The notes below the pieces were generated by a model that was given only the letters and a program-made list of their open reading frames with translations, had not been told where the DNA came from and made no database searches. Below, piece by piece: positions 1 to 11,649 of a stretch of DNA of 64,000 nt; within the stretch, counting starts at the first letter, position 1; each line of letters opens with the position of its first letter. Source of the stretch: Sabethes cyaneus (taxonomy: Eukaryota; Arthropoda; Insecta; Diptera; Culicidae); assembly GCF_943734655.1 (NCBI RefSeq), contig NC_071355.1, positions 239,764,027 through 239,828,026 of the forward strand, in the 5' to 3' direction. The position numbers and the translations under genes are program-made.

Positions 1-1374
1 TTTCACCATCACCTCCACCCCCATCGCCTCAGTCTCAGTCTCAAACCATCATAAGCGTTGTGTTGAAAATAACCGGAGCGTACGAAGTGTGGTCGGTCCC
101 CTTTGATTCACGGAAGACACCGCCCGTAAGCGGCCTTGGTGGCCATTAGCAGCCACTCGGAAAAGTTGCTAAAAAGCTTGACTGGTGTGTTCCGTCCGAT
201 TATGACACCTGCCGGGCTGTGTTACCGCTTGCGGAACAAAAGAAGCATCGTTTGAAGTTTTCTTCTTCGCAGATTCGCAGCCAACCTGGTTGGAAGGGTA
301 AAACAAGCTACCCACCATTACTACCGAGTTGTTACGAGTAGGACGCAGAGAGTAGCGCAGATATACATTCGCCGTAACTTTGTAAGTGCTACCAGCTTAG
401 CTACTTTCCGTTATTATCGCAATAAAATGCCGGGAATTGGTGTGGTAGCAAGCATGCACTTAAAATTTTAATTGGCTGGAAATGTTTCTTTTGAATTCAA
501 CGAAAGCTATTTCCCCTCCACTCTCAGCTCGTTGTTACGTGTTCCTGTTGATGGAGTGGGTGGTTTGTTGCTGCTGCTGTTGTTGCTGGTGTTGTTGTTG
601 TTTATGATGCTTACCCAAGTGTGTGGTGTTTTATTTATTCAGCACAATTTATTTCCGCAGCGAATAAATGTACCGGCAAGGATAAGATGAAGCCAAAACG
701 CTTTCACACTCATACTTCATATCGTTCATCCTGCGGGAACGTACGTACGGGAGGGGTCACACGGACGTCGGTCGGTGGAAAGAATCGAAGCCAGTTCCCG
801 GGACCCACCGACCGGATGGTTGGCTTCTTCTCGGTATACATACTTGAAAGTTGAAACACACATCGCATCGGTCGGCGGGCAAATACACACACCCACAGCC
901 ACAGTCGCAGCCACAAGTCGCAGGCAAACGCAAACAGAGCGAGCACCAAAAAGTGCATTTCGGAGGCTGCTCTTCATATTTGTATGTGTGTGTGTGGGTG
1001 GCTGTGTGTGTGCGTTTGGCTGGTAAATTTTTTGATTTACGAGCGGGAGTTTTAATAGCTTTTTGCGCCGAGCTGAAATATGATCTAAATATATGGGTGT
1101 TAACGGGACTCTGTTGGATGCACAATTTGCGGCAGGATTTACAATATTTAGCTTCAGTTTTGTTTGCTCGCTTGAACAGCGCCGGGGTCACTCATTGGAT
1201 TATTCTGTGCCAGTTGATATTGCCACTCGATGTTCGGCTCAAAAAAGTTTCTAATATTTATCATTTTTTATGATTCGGTAAAACTGTTTATCTAAAGTTG
1301 ACTTTGTGTTATGTAGTTAATGTGATAGCGTACTAATATATGTTAAATATTTAGAAAAATATTTGTAATACATC
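1..1374. other. No recognised gene or element
   Basis: I see no coding or mobile-element signature here. Short open frames between 472 and 1273 overlap one another on both strands and carry no recognisable motif. Low-complexity patches are present: an imperfect CTG/TTG run near 559-605 and CA/TG-rich stretches near 885-920 and 980-1012. It could be intergenic or intronic. Confidence 0.6.
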
Positions 1375-1586
1375 CGGCCTCCCAGTTGCCTCGAGGTACA
1401 TCACACAAGCCAGTCATCGTGTGTTCGAATCTCGACTGGTAGTTGCTGCTAGGGTCTATAGGACCGTAGCACTAGCCCAGCAACTGATTTGTATTCTAAC
1501 AGCTAGCTGCGAAGTCTGTGCATTAAAAACCAGAATTTCAAGTTCCGAACGCGAAACGTAGCACCAAAACTTTGCTTTTATGGCAT
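1375..1586 (+). mobile_element. tRNA-derived SINE, family A, copy 1
   Basis: The head looks like a tRNA gene, with an A-box-like stretch after GGCCTCCCAGTTG and a B-box-like GTGTTCGAATCTC near 1420-1432. The rest matches the copy at 10824-11044: AACAGCT-GCTGCGAAGTCTGTG, then GAA-GTAGCACC and a CTTTGCTTT tail. Such elements are transcribed by RNA polymerase III and moved by a LINE in trans. This copy has lost part of the anticodon arm, and I found no clear target-site duplication. Confidence 0.7.
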
Positions 1587-1785
1587 CTCTGGGTAGTAGA
1601 CCAGTATAAACGCATGGTATTCTGTTCTCAATCGCTTAGGAAATGGTGTGAAAATATTAGGAATATCGACAAGAAATTATTTCGCATTGAATCAATATTA
1701 TGATTTCAGAACGTTTAGAAATTAATATGTATGCATCCTAATACCTTCGTATACCGAATTTAAAGTGTTTCTGGCCATTTATCAA

Positions 1786-1915
1786 TGACTTCAACCTGGT
1801 CGAGTTATCTGTAACGTTGGGCCCCTCTATTCCTGGTGCTGATGGGGTTACTGAAGAAAACAGATTTTATTGTACGGTCGTCGGGCATTCTTGCGACGTG
1901 GTTTGGCTTGCGGCT
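1786..1915 (-). pseudogene. RTE-type retroelement scrap (inverted part)
   Basis: Read on the minus strand this matches the C-terminal part of the RTE-like reverse transcriptase seen intact at 49279-50496, around the segments RWAGHV-RMPDD and LDQVE. It also aligns base by base with about 36330-36450 on the same strand. Frame and stops are broken. The next part of the protein lies just to the right at 1952-2010 but in the opposite orientation, so the two pieces form an inverted junction. Confidence 0.65.
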
Positions 1916-1951
1916 TCTCAGACACCTAGAAAAATAGTAATGAGTAGTATC

Positions 1952-2010
1952 CAAGATCAAGTTGACTGGAGACGACTGCTTAAAACAGCATAAGCCAGTC
2001 CGGTTCTATG
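1952..2010 (+). pseudogene. RTE-type retroelement scrap (sense 3' end)
   Basis: The plus strand encodes a decayed match to the last residues of the RTE protein (QDQVDWRRLLKTA, stop, ASPVL), equivalent to QDRVEWRRVLETARATPAL in the copy at 49279-50496. It follows the inverted segment at 1786-1915 directly. This is the layout expected from twin priming during target-primed reverse transcription. Confidence 0.6.
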
Positions 2011-2109
2011 ATAACGACAACGCCATGATAGGCAAACACGGTGGCCTATCTCTAACCTAATCTAAAAGGACCAATCGCGCATGCCAGCACTCATACGACT
2101 ACCGCGGTC

Positions 2110-2491
2110 TTTCGGAACACCTGAGTGATTGTAAATTCATTATCGGTGCCATTTGTGCCAAGATAGTGAAGGAAATTTCAAAATATACATGGGATAATAC
2201 GATCTGGCGGTACGATGCTCCTTAACCTCTTTCACGGCCACCTCCCAGAGACCGCCGAAGTGTTGCTCATGTGGCGATTTTGGGTACTAAATGGTTCTCT
2301 CAACGGCACAGGTCGAAATAATTTCCTCGCTCTCTCATAACCCTAAGTAGGCTGCAGTGGATGACACTATGAACAGGCAGTTGCTGTGCTAAGCCATTTA
2401 TGAACGATGTTGTGAGCGACTTTGCGGCGCTGAAATGTCCAAGTTCCTTGTGAATGGCAATCAATAGCAGCCGCCATTCAGCAGGTAGCAA
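2110..2491 (-). pseudogene. BEL/Pao-like integrase remnant
   Basis: The minus strand around 2215-2275 encodes HFGGLWEVAVKEVKEHRTA, which matches the conserved GGLWE-A-K-K block after the catalytic region of BEL/Pao integrases. Stops and frame changes follow at once. An open frame just upstream (2300-2491) ends in LLRVMRERGNYFDLC, which could be a decayed form of the integrase segment before the second catalytic aspartate, but that part is weak. No LTR is recognisable nearby. Confidence 0.5.
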
Positions 2492-2499
2492 TTGATGAT

Positions 2500-2975
2500 G
2501 GCACTGTTGGGAAATAGAGTGATAGAGTGATTAGAAATACATTAAAGTAATAAATGAAATCTGGAAAGTATGGTAAGATCTTTGGGTTAGTACGACATTC
2601 GGACTAATTCGAGTTTCCTCCAATCCTGAAAACTTTGATCTAGAAATAGATTCATTCAACGTATCTTGAAGTATTTATATATCGATTTTCTTTCTTTAAA
2701 ATCACATTACTTTTAGACAATAGTGTTAATTAATGCGAAAAAAGTTTTATTAATGCCATTTTACAGTTAATGGTTTTCCTAGTACTGCTTATGGCATATG
2801 GAAAGACCGTTTGCTGGTGTTGTCACGAATATAGTTCAATATTTTCTGATTGCAGAAAAAGTACGCGTTTCACAAGCACAGAAAATTTTTGTTCCCTTTT
2901 CAGACATTGATTACGTAACTTACGAATTGTTTGTCTTTACAAAAAATTATAACAAAAATAAATATTAATGGAAAG
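2500..2975. other. No recognised content
   Basis: AT-rich sequence without open frames of note or similarity to other parts of the window that I could see. Confidence 0.5.
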
Positions 2976-2977
2976 GC

Positions 2978-3125
2978 GCGGCGGTAGTTTAGTAGCATAA
3001 AACACTCGGGTACCAACCGAGAGAGTGCTGGTTGAAATCCCACCTGCGATCGAATGACCCAATATAATTCTGGCCTCATATAGAAATTTCCTAGTTTCAT
3101 TTAGTATATCATCCTTCTCAACAAA
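2978..3125 (+). mobile_element. tRNA-derived SINE, family B, copy 1
   Basis: The first 70 bases can fold as a tRNA: A box TAGTTTAGTAG, a perfect 5-bp anticodon stem CTCGG/CCGAG around the loop GTACCAA (T at position 33, anticodon ACC), and B box GGTTGAAATCC. A second copy with the same layout lies at 25513-25655. The shared sequence continues into a tRNA-unrelated body (CCTAGTTT-ATCATCCTTC here). It is a pol III retroposon, not a functional tRNA gene, because the acceptor stem is missing and a body follows. Confidence 0.7.
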
Positions 3126-3411
3126 CGCTCTTTTATTTTATAAAAATTTTTACAAGAAAGCTTTGTTTATGTCGATTGCATATAACAGAATACATCTTTG
3201 GGTAATAGTAACATACTTAGTACGTAGCCCGTAATAAGAGTTTTATAATGTAATAACCGAATTCGACTTTTTCGATCAGGTAAAGGGGTTCTATCGGGTT
3301 AAATGCTTTTTCCGTTTCTAACTGGAACACTGCGTTGGTATAGTTCCTTTTTAAAATACAATGATTTATAAACATATATTCTATATGTAAGTAAGCATTC
3401 AGGTTTCATGT

Positions 3412-4290
3412 ACTGGATAGAAAGCGAGAAAAAAGTGGATAAAGAAAAAGCGGAAAAATGGGCTAGAAAAAGAAGAAAAAGAAAGGAAGGACGAAACTTG
3501 AGAAACGACTTAAGAAAAAAATGGAAAAAAATGAAAACGGAAGACAAACGACATAAAACGAACAACAGAACGTGACAGGAAAGGATGCAAACCAGGACAA
3601 AATAGAAATTGAATTACCGGGACAAAAAAACGAAACAAGAGATTGTTAAAAAAGTACTAGAAAATGAAAAATAACGAAAAATAGAATAGAAAATAAGGGT
3701 AAAATCAGAACAGAACAAAAAGGCGAAAAACGTGATTGGAAAAGAAAAGAAAGAAAAAAACAGCGGGCAGTAGGAAGGAAAAAAGAGAGAGAAAAAGAAA
3801 TAAATCTGGACAAATTGAGAGAAGACGGTACAGAGAAAGCAAAAAGGTAGTGAAGCTGGCAAAATGGAAAAAAGCAGAGAGAACGAGACAAGAAAGAAAG
3901 AACAGAACCGAAAACGAGAGAAACCAAATGGGAAAACAAGAATGTGGAAATAGAGAAAAGGAAGAGGAGGAGGAAAACGGGAAAAATAGGAGGAAAGGAT
4001 GATGAAAAATTAGATGGGAAAATGGGACAGAAAAACAAATAAGAATGGAAAAAACAGAACAAACGGACCTAAGAAAAACTGAAGAAAAGCAGACGAAAAA
4101 CGGGTGATAACGAAGGAAAACTGAAGAGCAATGGCAGAAAAACGAAACCTTTTTAGCCCGTGACAGAAACTAAGAAAGAACGGAGCATCTGAAGAGCAAA
4201 AACCGAACAGATAAAGATGAAAAAGGAGAAGGAAAGGTGATAAACAGAGTTAGAAAAAGATAAAAACTGGAACAACACAAAAAAAACAGC
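3412..4290 (+). repeat. Purine-rich cryptic simple repeat
   Basis: About 880 bp is almost entirely A and G on the plus strand (GAAAAA, GGAAAA and AGAAAG words without a fixed period). Open frames of 82-138 codons fall out of this composition and are not genes. It joins the degenerate repeat at 4310-4862. A pyrimidine-rich counterpart in inverted orientation lies at 63485-64000 beside the matching degenerate repeat. Confidence 0.7.
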
Positions 4291-4309
4291 GCAGAAAAAT
4301 TCCATTTGA

Positions 4310-4862
4310 AGACCACTTTCTAGTGAAATTATAAATCCAATTGCAAGTCTTATATCAAATGTAATTGAAAGTCAAATCTCAAGCCTAATTTCAATCCACT
4401 TTACGTTTTAATTCCAAATTTAAGTTCCATTTCTAGTTTAATTTCAATTTCTTTTATATCCTATTTTAGTTTTAATTACGATCCAATTTTAAGTCTAATT
4501 TTAAGTCTGATTCAATTATAATTTGAAGTAACATATGAAGGCTAATCTAAAATAAAACTTCAGCTTAAAAAGTTCGATTTGATGTCTGATTCCAAGTTAA
4601 GCATCCATTCCAAATTACTCCACATTAAAGTGCAATTTCAAATCCAATTTTAAGTCCAATTTCCTCCAGTTCAATTTATAACATAGCTATAAGTCCAAAT
4701 TAGTCCGAATTCAGTTCTAATATAATGCCCTATGGTAAGTCCGATTTCATGCCTAATTTAAACTGTAATATTTAGACCAGTTCCAAGTCTATATGTACAT
4801 AGTTCAATTTCAACTTTGATTTTATGTCCAATTGCACCCGAAAGTCCGGAGTTTTTAAGCTA
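4310..4862 (+). repeat. Degenerate AATTTCAAGTCC-type repeat
   Basis: The stretch is made of diverged copies of a roughly 12-bp word resembling CAATTTCAAGTC/CAATTTTAAGTC with changing spacing. Its right edge (CAATTGCACCCGAAAG-CCGGAGTTTT at about 4830-4858) matches the reverse complement of 63220-63250. The two regions are therefore copies of one composite repeat in opposite orientation. Related shorter blocks occur at 21735-22080, 25960-26215 and 57128-57190. Confidence 0.65.
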
Positions 4863-4869
4863 ATCAGCT

Positions 4870-7800
4870 AAGTAGTAATAAATTCACCATCCTGCGATTA
4901 CTCGAGGCCAAAATATTCTTTTGAAAGGTCGGTTCAAAAACGTGTCCCACCTTTTGTTTATTTATAGAATTGGAATTGAAACTGCTGTTTGGAGCTATCT
5001 TGGAGTCACTTTTGTGATACACACGTACCTATTTGCTTTCACCTTGGAAATTTTGTGCTAACGTAAGACCTGTATTTGTATTTCAGGAAATTCTGCGACA
5101 CATCGGCCAATTTACTGCGATAACTTTTGAAAATGTATGAACCGCTTAATTAAGTGAAATTATTATAATCCGTGCTTCTATGCTGTCTAGAGCCAAGGAG
5201 TGAAAAGTAGTAGCCCGCACCTACTAGAAATCTGTTACTATATGTTACTGTATCTAGGGCTAATTGCATACTGAAAGTTGTAGCTATTACAGTCAATAAT
5301 CGCATTATTTGCATTTTTTTTTACATTTCACATAAATTAAAAAAAACTTGTAAATTTACAGAATGATAAGCCAATTACAGGTGGGACCTATAATACCTTA
5401 ACGTTAAATTTCTCGTTAGAAATCACAGTATGTCCTTGAAATGTTTTTGAAATGAAATGTCATAACCAGCTTATTTTAGCACCATAATCTCAAATCAGTC
5501 TGTGAACTGCGACGCAACTGTTTAACATAATGCCATCGGTCTGCTGAACACCAATCAACGTGACTTTCTACAACCAAGCTCGATCCAAACTGGCCAAGCT
5601 GTCTCCTCGATTAGATGTGAATTGGAGTGCGTATAATGGCATCCTTAGCCGAGTCAATCCAATTAACCGGATAGATTTCGAGTCTGGCTATTTTCGCTTA
5701 CCAAGCTCCACAGTGAATCCACTATAAGGTGTTCGTGAAGTGCGTGCCCGAATCAGCCCCGCCGGTAGGATATTGATTGACTCAGCAGAACGACGCGCGT
5801 TATGTTCTGTCATATTGATGCCAAAGTGGTTGTTGTCGCTAATCAATTTAATTAACATACCATTGATAGTCGCACGAAACGATAGCAGCAAATTAATATA
5901 TTCTCCAAGGGAATTGGATACACATCTGCTTGGGATGATCGAAAGTCTTAGAGAATAATCCCTAATTTCCCTGTATGTCTTAACAACCACTCGCAACATT
6001 CTCCATCACAATTCCGAATTGAGTTTCTTCCCCCAAAAAAATTCTTCACTCGAACACAATTGCAAAACAAGCTGCAATCGTTCCATGGAAATCATAATTC
6101 TCACATCATTTTTCTTCGAATATACTTTCCATACTCGAGCCATCGCAGCACTTCAGAAGCTCTTCAGACGAAACACGCAATAGCAACAGCATCACTCAGC
6201 AGTGCGGCCGGGGGTACGATGGTAGTACGACGGAAAAAACGGATATTGGAAAAATGCTTACTTTGCGCCTCGTTTTCGCACTCGGCAAAAGCTCAGCGCC
6301 ATGCTGAAATCATCGTTTGCAGACGGTAGACATCACCACGCCGGTTGTCGGGAAGCAAAACAGCGTATTCAAGTTTTGCGCAGACCGAAAATATCTTATC
6401 GCAGCATTGCAACCGGAAGCATAGAGGGATAGCGGCAACCCGCCCGCCCGTATGTGTCTATTACAGACTACAACACGCTCGGTCTGATACTGTGATTCGA
6501 GTGGTTGCCTCGGCTGATATAGCATTCCCAGCTGGTTTTTACTGAGGGGAGGAGGCGGATAGTGCGGGATGGAGGGGACCAGTCGGGGAATTCAAAGCTC
6601 GGATGTCTGCGAGGAAATATTTTTCTTTTCATTCTCAAGTGCTTATGCTTGTCCGGTGAAGAGGAGCTGCAAATTGAGATATTCTTTTTTATTCCTACAC
6701 TTTTGCAAACCATTGAAATTGCAACACATTCAATGGGAGAACGACGATCGACGATTTGAAATATGTATCATTACACTGGAGAAAAGAAAGTTGCGTGCCA
6801 TTATGAAGGTATAGAATACTAGAGGGGTTTAATTTTTTATCTTGTCAAGTTATGCGCACTCCCTTGTCAGCATATAAATTTATGCATTTCAAGGTTTTCC
6901 TAACACCAATTAGAAACACCATTAGAAATGCCTTGATTTGAGTATGCAAAAGGTACTACACCGGTGGATTTAATTAGTCGCACCTTCCATCCATCCATGA
7001 CTGGGTGGGTGACAAAACTCCCTCTCATAAAAATCAACCTAAGGCGGCGAACCGACTGCTCCGCAGTTCTAATTTACCCAATGTAAATTAAATTATGTTC
7101 GTTTAATTAAAACAAATTCTTGCGCCGAATGGTACTAATCCGGCGTCCCAGTTACCCAGTTACAGGAGATGGAAGTGGAAAGTGAAACAGGTAGTCTCTC
7201 GGGACTTTTCCGCAGCCGGTGGACAATAAAATGTCAGTTTTTACGACATCTTTTTCAAGATGTCTGGCTGGCTGGCGCAGAAGATTTCGTACCCCGGATT
7301 TTTCCTTAGCTAGCTAGATTCTGAATCTGCTTCTGATTTTAACTTCAACAGGGACCGACAGTCTTTCATAAGGAATTTGAAATTTCTGTCAGCTGCGTAA
7401 ACATTAGACGTTGATGATATGTAACGCGTGCGTTATGATCGTTGTAAACTCGATGTTACTTTTTAACAGTCGCGTTTATTGCTCGTCTTGTGGTTGATTG
7501 AGTGTTATATGCACCGCAACAGGTGTGCCCAGCAGAGTGAATCAGGAAAATGCGAATTTTTACCAAGGTAGGGAGTCATTTGAGCTTACATTCAAATTAA
7601 TTGAATTCTGTGTACATTTTGATAAATTAAATGAAACATTTACAACTATCTAAAGTGATTAATTTAGGGCATGTGGGCGAAATAATATTTGTTATTATAA
7701 TGGTCTTCATTATAACTATAAAATTCACTAAAATCATATAATCACCACTATTTAGGTGCACGCATTTTCCTAGATTTACTGACTAGTAGGGGTTATCCCT

Positions 7801-7945
7801 TAGTTGAGTCCGAACAAGCGGTAGCGAGTAAGGACAGTATACATATACCCAACATTTGAACAGGTCGGAAGCCGCGAATATTTTCGATGGCATTCGTCAG
7901 GAGCTACCAAAATATATCGAGTTATGTTACCAATGGGCTATTTTG
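4870..7945. other. No recognised gene or element
   Basis: I see nothing here that I can assign. A 103-codon minus-strand frame at 5688-5999 and short frames near 6060-6814 lack recognisable motifs, and overlapping frames exist on the other strand. A G-rich patch lies near 6543-6585. Confidence 0.5.
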
Positions 7946-7949
7946 TTAC

Positions 7950-8035
7950 CAACTTTTCTAACAACGGTTGTTATAAATTAGATAATTATAACAACCATTG
8001 CATTATGACACAAAGCTGGTGAAAAGTTAAAAATC
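7950..8035. repeat. Short palindromic repeat
   Basis: GGTTGTTATAA at about 7965-7975 and TTATAACAACC at about 7987-7997 form a perfect hairpin stem around a short AT loop. CAACTTTTC and GAAAAGTT flank it as a second, imperfect arm pair. It may be a tiny foldback relic. Confidence 0.5.
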
Positions 8036-8104
8036 CAATTACAAGTTTTTGCCATTTTGTATGCGGAGCCGTATTCAACTGTACCAATTCGTTGACGATT
8101 GTGC

Positions 8105-9198
8105 CAAATACCCTATTTTACTGCCTAAACGGCACTATTTGACAGGCTTGGTGATAGCCGATTACCACTGCCGCTACTGTGATAGCCGATTACAAGCACA
8201 TCAACCATGAGACGGTTATAAACCAAATACGCCAGAAATTCCATATTCCACAACTGCGCTCAGCGCACAAGCGTGTTCGTAGCAGCTGTCAAGTGTGCAA
8301 GATACAGCGAGCTGGACCACTTGCTCCAATGATGGCTGATCTTCCAGTAGCGCGGATGGCTGCATTCACTCGCCCATTTTCTTATACTGGCATTGACTAC
8401 TTTGGACCAATGTCCGTGGTAGTCGGAAGAAGGACCGAGAAGCGTTGGGGCATCCTTATGACTAATTTTATATTATTTTATAATTATAATTTTATTGGTG
8501 CCAGCCGAGTTTTGCGGAAGGAACTAGAGAAAGTAGATCAGGACGAGATTATGGAATACTTTGTAGATTCGAATACTAAGTGAACATTTAATCCGCCAGC
8601 AGCTCCGCACTTCGGAGGAAGCTGGGAGCGACTGATTCAGTCTGTTAAAAAGATGCTGAACCAAGTGAAGCTAAAGCGATTACCGACAGATGAACTGCTA
8701 CGGACTATGTTGTCTGAAGTCGAATTGATAGTCAATTCCAGGCCGTTGACTCATATGACCATTAGACGTTGATTCTTTGCCTCCTCTAACATCGAACGAT
8801 ATACTCCTCGGATCTTCCAATGGTTCGAAACCCCCGATCGCATTTAATGGCAGTCCAGATTGTTTGAAAAGCACGTTGAAGGCCTCGCAATGCTATGCAG
8901 ATGAGTTCTGAAACCGATTCGTCATCGAATACCTGCCAACACTTACGCTAAGATCAAGGTGGTTTCAACGAACGCGACCGATAGAGGTGGGTGACGTTGC
9001 CCTCATCGTAGATAAAAACCTTCCGAGAAATTGTTGGCCGAAGGGACGCGTCGTGGAAGTCGTTCAGTCAAAGGATCAGCAGGTAAGGCGAGCAACTTTA
9101 GAGACAGCCCAAGGGAGAATGGAGAGACCTGCAGTTAACATCGCAATCCTGGACGTCGGTTCCAATTCGAGTAAGTCGGGCGAAGGCCACAACTTACT
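8105..9198 (+). pseudogene. BEL/Pao retrotransposon, integrase part, broken
   Basis: This is the 3' part of a BEL/Pao pol gene. Visible blocks in order: the entry region of the integrase (LPKRHYLTGLVIADYH), a zinc-binding-type segment (NHETVINQIRQKFHIPQLR, then CQVCK), the start of the catalytic core (SYTGIDYFGPM-VVGRRTEKRWG), GASRVLRKELEKVD, PHFGGSWERLIQSVKKM, NSRPLTHM, and a C-terminal domain (VGDVALIVDKNLPRNCWPKGRVVEV). Between GILMT and NFIGASRV the central catalytic part is missing and replaced by about 20 bp of AT-rich filler. At least one stop and one frameshift follow. The 5' part of the element is absent. Integrase would insert cDNA in the nucleus; this copy cannot. Confidence 0.85.
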
Positions 9199-9420
9199 GG
9201 GGGGGGGGAATGTAACGTTGACTGTGACGGAACCACCTTCGGCGAGTTCCCTCGGCGCTACAGCGACACAGTATTGCCAGCGACTACTGCCGATCGGAAA
9301 CGATCTGAATCGATCATAGCGGTAGGACGATAGTCGATAGCAGACAGTGAATAGCGATAGACCGAATAGGACGCTAGGTGAGGATCAGTGCGGTTGATTT
9401 ATCATATTCTATAACGTGAA
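9199..9420 (+). mobile_element. BEL/Pao polypurine tract and 3' LTR start
   Basis: A run of G ending in GGAA at 9199-9210 directly precedes TGTAACG at 9211. This is the expected order of polypurine tract (plus-strand primer) and LTR beginning with TG. The pol reading frame runs a little way into it. The LTR end is not recognisable, so the right boundary given is nominal, and no 5' LTR was seen. Confidence 0.6.
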
Positions 9421-10815
9421 TCTATTTAATTACATATAAAATGAATCTAATTAATTTCATAAATCAGGCTACTTAAAACTATTTTAAAATAGGCTAAAAA
9501 TTGAGTGACAAACTATCGTTTTTCTTAAAACTAAGCTTATTACTATTGTAAAGGTAACTATTGTAGATTGTGCTGCCGATATCACGTAACCTAAAACTTA
9601 TATCTATAGATAGTTCCACCTGGTGCAAATTAAAATTGGCAAATCGACAGAATATTATAGACGAACACTAAACGTAAGTGAAACTACAAGCACGAAGCAC
9701 GAAGCATGCAGCTAAAACACAAATTACTATTAAACATAAACATGCAAAGATTGAAATTCTTTCTTAAGGAAAAACACATGCTACTTATCAACTAAACTAA
9801 AATCTAGGATTAGGAATATCATGCATGTTATCACACTTTATTCTAAAGTACATTCAATTACTATCGTCATGCTTAAAGTAAAATTATAACGATTGATATA
9901 CTACGCCTTAACTGAAATTATACTTAATGAAAAAATCTATACTTATATTTAAGGGATTTTTTAACTCGCCTCAACTCATCTTATCTCAAATAAATCGAGT
10001 TAAAAAACTGGCAACACTGTCTTTCTTTGTTGCTTTGCAACAATTATATTTTTATCATTTTCTGGAATAGTTTGGGAGGTTAACCTGAAAATTTTAGCCA
10101 GTTTGAAGGTAAAATGAAGTTTTGACAAATGTCTGAAATTGTACATGTTGAAGAATGATATTTTGTTCTTATATGAATATAGGGTACTACCACTTTCTTT
10201 AACAGAAGGTCCGCTCATAGCAATGCGCCTATCATGACAAAAAGAATTGTACATATTGAACGATCGGTCATATTCACTAGATCCTGTATGAAGGACCAAA
10301 AGGGAATTGGCCGGTAAGCAACGTCACTTACACGTACCAGGGATGTTGAGAATCGCCTTCCAGGGACTAGATCCATCGGTGAATAAGCCCTCTTAATGCA
10401 GAATGGCCCCGGCAAGTGGGGAGAAGGGCCCGCTCGTTATCCATGATATGTTGGTAACCTACGCTGACCAGACGTTTCGGATTGTGCGAGACTGTCCCAG
10501 AAAGTGTCTCGCATTGATTAATTTTTAATCGTGCCAGTTGAATGTTGAAACGCTCAGAGGAACGCTACAGATGAGTTTTAAGGGCTTTTCAAGAAGTTTC
10601 CTATTTATGAATTATTGTTGAAACAAGTGCATTCAACTGAAAAATTTATATATATTTTGTATTAATTCGCCTCTAAATAAATTTGTTATACCGTGGACCA
10701 CCGTTCTGGTGACCTTACATGTACTGCACTTGTATGAATTGACCACCCTTTCGTCGTCGTCGGTCGTCGTCAGCATAATGTTGGGGTGGTTCATGCTGTT
10801 TTAAACAATCATCAC
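9420..10815. other. AT-rich, probably LTR remainder and unknown DNA
   Basis: No coding match was found. A small hairpin with TTAACTCG and CGAGTTAA arms lies at about 9959-10001. Short open frames on the minus strand at 10000-10415 show no motif. Part of this may still belong to the BEL/Pao LTR. Confidence 0.4.
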
Positions 10816-10823
10816 CATACAAT

Positions 10824-11044
10824 ACATACAGCCTCCCAGTTGGCTTCGAGGTATGACGCTGGCCTAATAAGCCAGTCGTCGTATGTTCGAACCTTGACTG
10901 AGAGAGGCTGTTAGAGTCAATAGGATCGTAGCAACTGGCCCTGCAATTGTCTTGCACTCTAACAGCTGGCTGCGAAGTCTGTCGTATAAAAACAGAAGGT
11001 CAAGTTTCGTTAACGGAATGTAGCACCTAGGCTTTGCTTTGCAT
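10824..11044 (+). mobile_element. tRNA-derived SINE, family A, copy 2
   Basis: This is the best copy of family A. The anticodon arm is CTGGC-CTAATAA-GCCAG: a perfect stem, T33, and anticodon AAT as in tRNA-Ile. The B box is TGTTCGAACCT. The body and CTTTGCTTTGC tail match 1375-1586. CATACAAT occurs at 10816-10823 and again at 11045-11052, consistent with an 8-bp or longer target-site duplication. An RTE relic begins about 50 bp after the tail, as also happens downstream of copy 1. Confidence 0.75.
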
Positions 11045-11094
11045 CATACAATTTGATCTTGAGCCTCTCGTTACCAGGTTCCCAGGCATTTTAG

Positions 11095-11649
11095 AAGTTT
11101 CAAGTCGCTTTCGACCTGGTCGAGCCATCTGGCACGAATGTCTCCCGGCATTCTTACGACGTGTCCGGCTCATCGTAGCCTACCGACTTTCGTCAAATGT
11201 ACGATGGAAATCTCCCCAAGTAATGTCTCATGATTTATACGCATCCGCCACACTCCGCTTTCACTTTGTACTCCACCGAATAACGCTCGCAGCACATGCC
11301 GCTCAAAAACAGCAAGGGTGCGTATGTCCTCTGTCAATAGCATCACAGATTCAAGTCCATAAAGAACTACTGGTCTGGTTATTAGTTTTATACATTGTCA
11401 GTTTCATACGACGGCATATGCTTCTTGATCGTAGCGTTTTGCAAAGAACAAATTAAGCCCGCTTTCCCGCGTGTATGCGGTGCTGGATCTTTTGACTAGT
11501 GTTGTTTTCCGCGGTCACTAGTTATCCCAACTATGCGAACTCATTACCACTTTTAGTTTTCCGCCATACCGGGCTACCGTCCGTCTGAGTCGCGCACTTA
11601 TTAGTTGGACTTTTTCTTTTCATGTATTTGGCCTTCGATGCATTTATTT
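11095..11649 (-). pseudogene. RTE retroelement, C-terminal part, interrupted
   Basis: On the minus strand this aligns along its length with the RTE copy at 36204-37705 (for example the blocks around 36330-36520 and 36590-36920). It covers the region from the end of the finger/palm to the WAGHV-RMPDD tail. Many frameshifts and stops are present. The copy stops at the TTAA at 11650 and resumes at 13957, so a later element has inserted into it. Confidence 0.8.

Noticed and set aside
710..1273. Six overlapping frames of 77-144 codons
   Set aside because: Mutually overlapping on both strands, no motif, and low-complexity CA/TG content.
2978..3050. Possible functional tRNA gene
   Set aside because: A and B boxes and the anticodon stem are present, but no acceptor stem pairs and a SINE body follows; a second copy at 25.5 kb confirms a retroposon.
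3299..4062. Several frames of 82-138 codons rich in F/S/L or K/E/R
   Set aside because: They arise from a purine-rich strand lacking stops by composition.
5688..5999. 103-codon minus-strand frame
   Set aside because: No motif, and a 72-codon frame overlaps on the other strand; not supportable as a gene.
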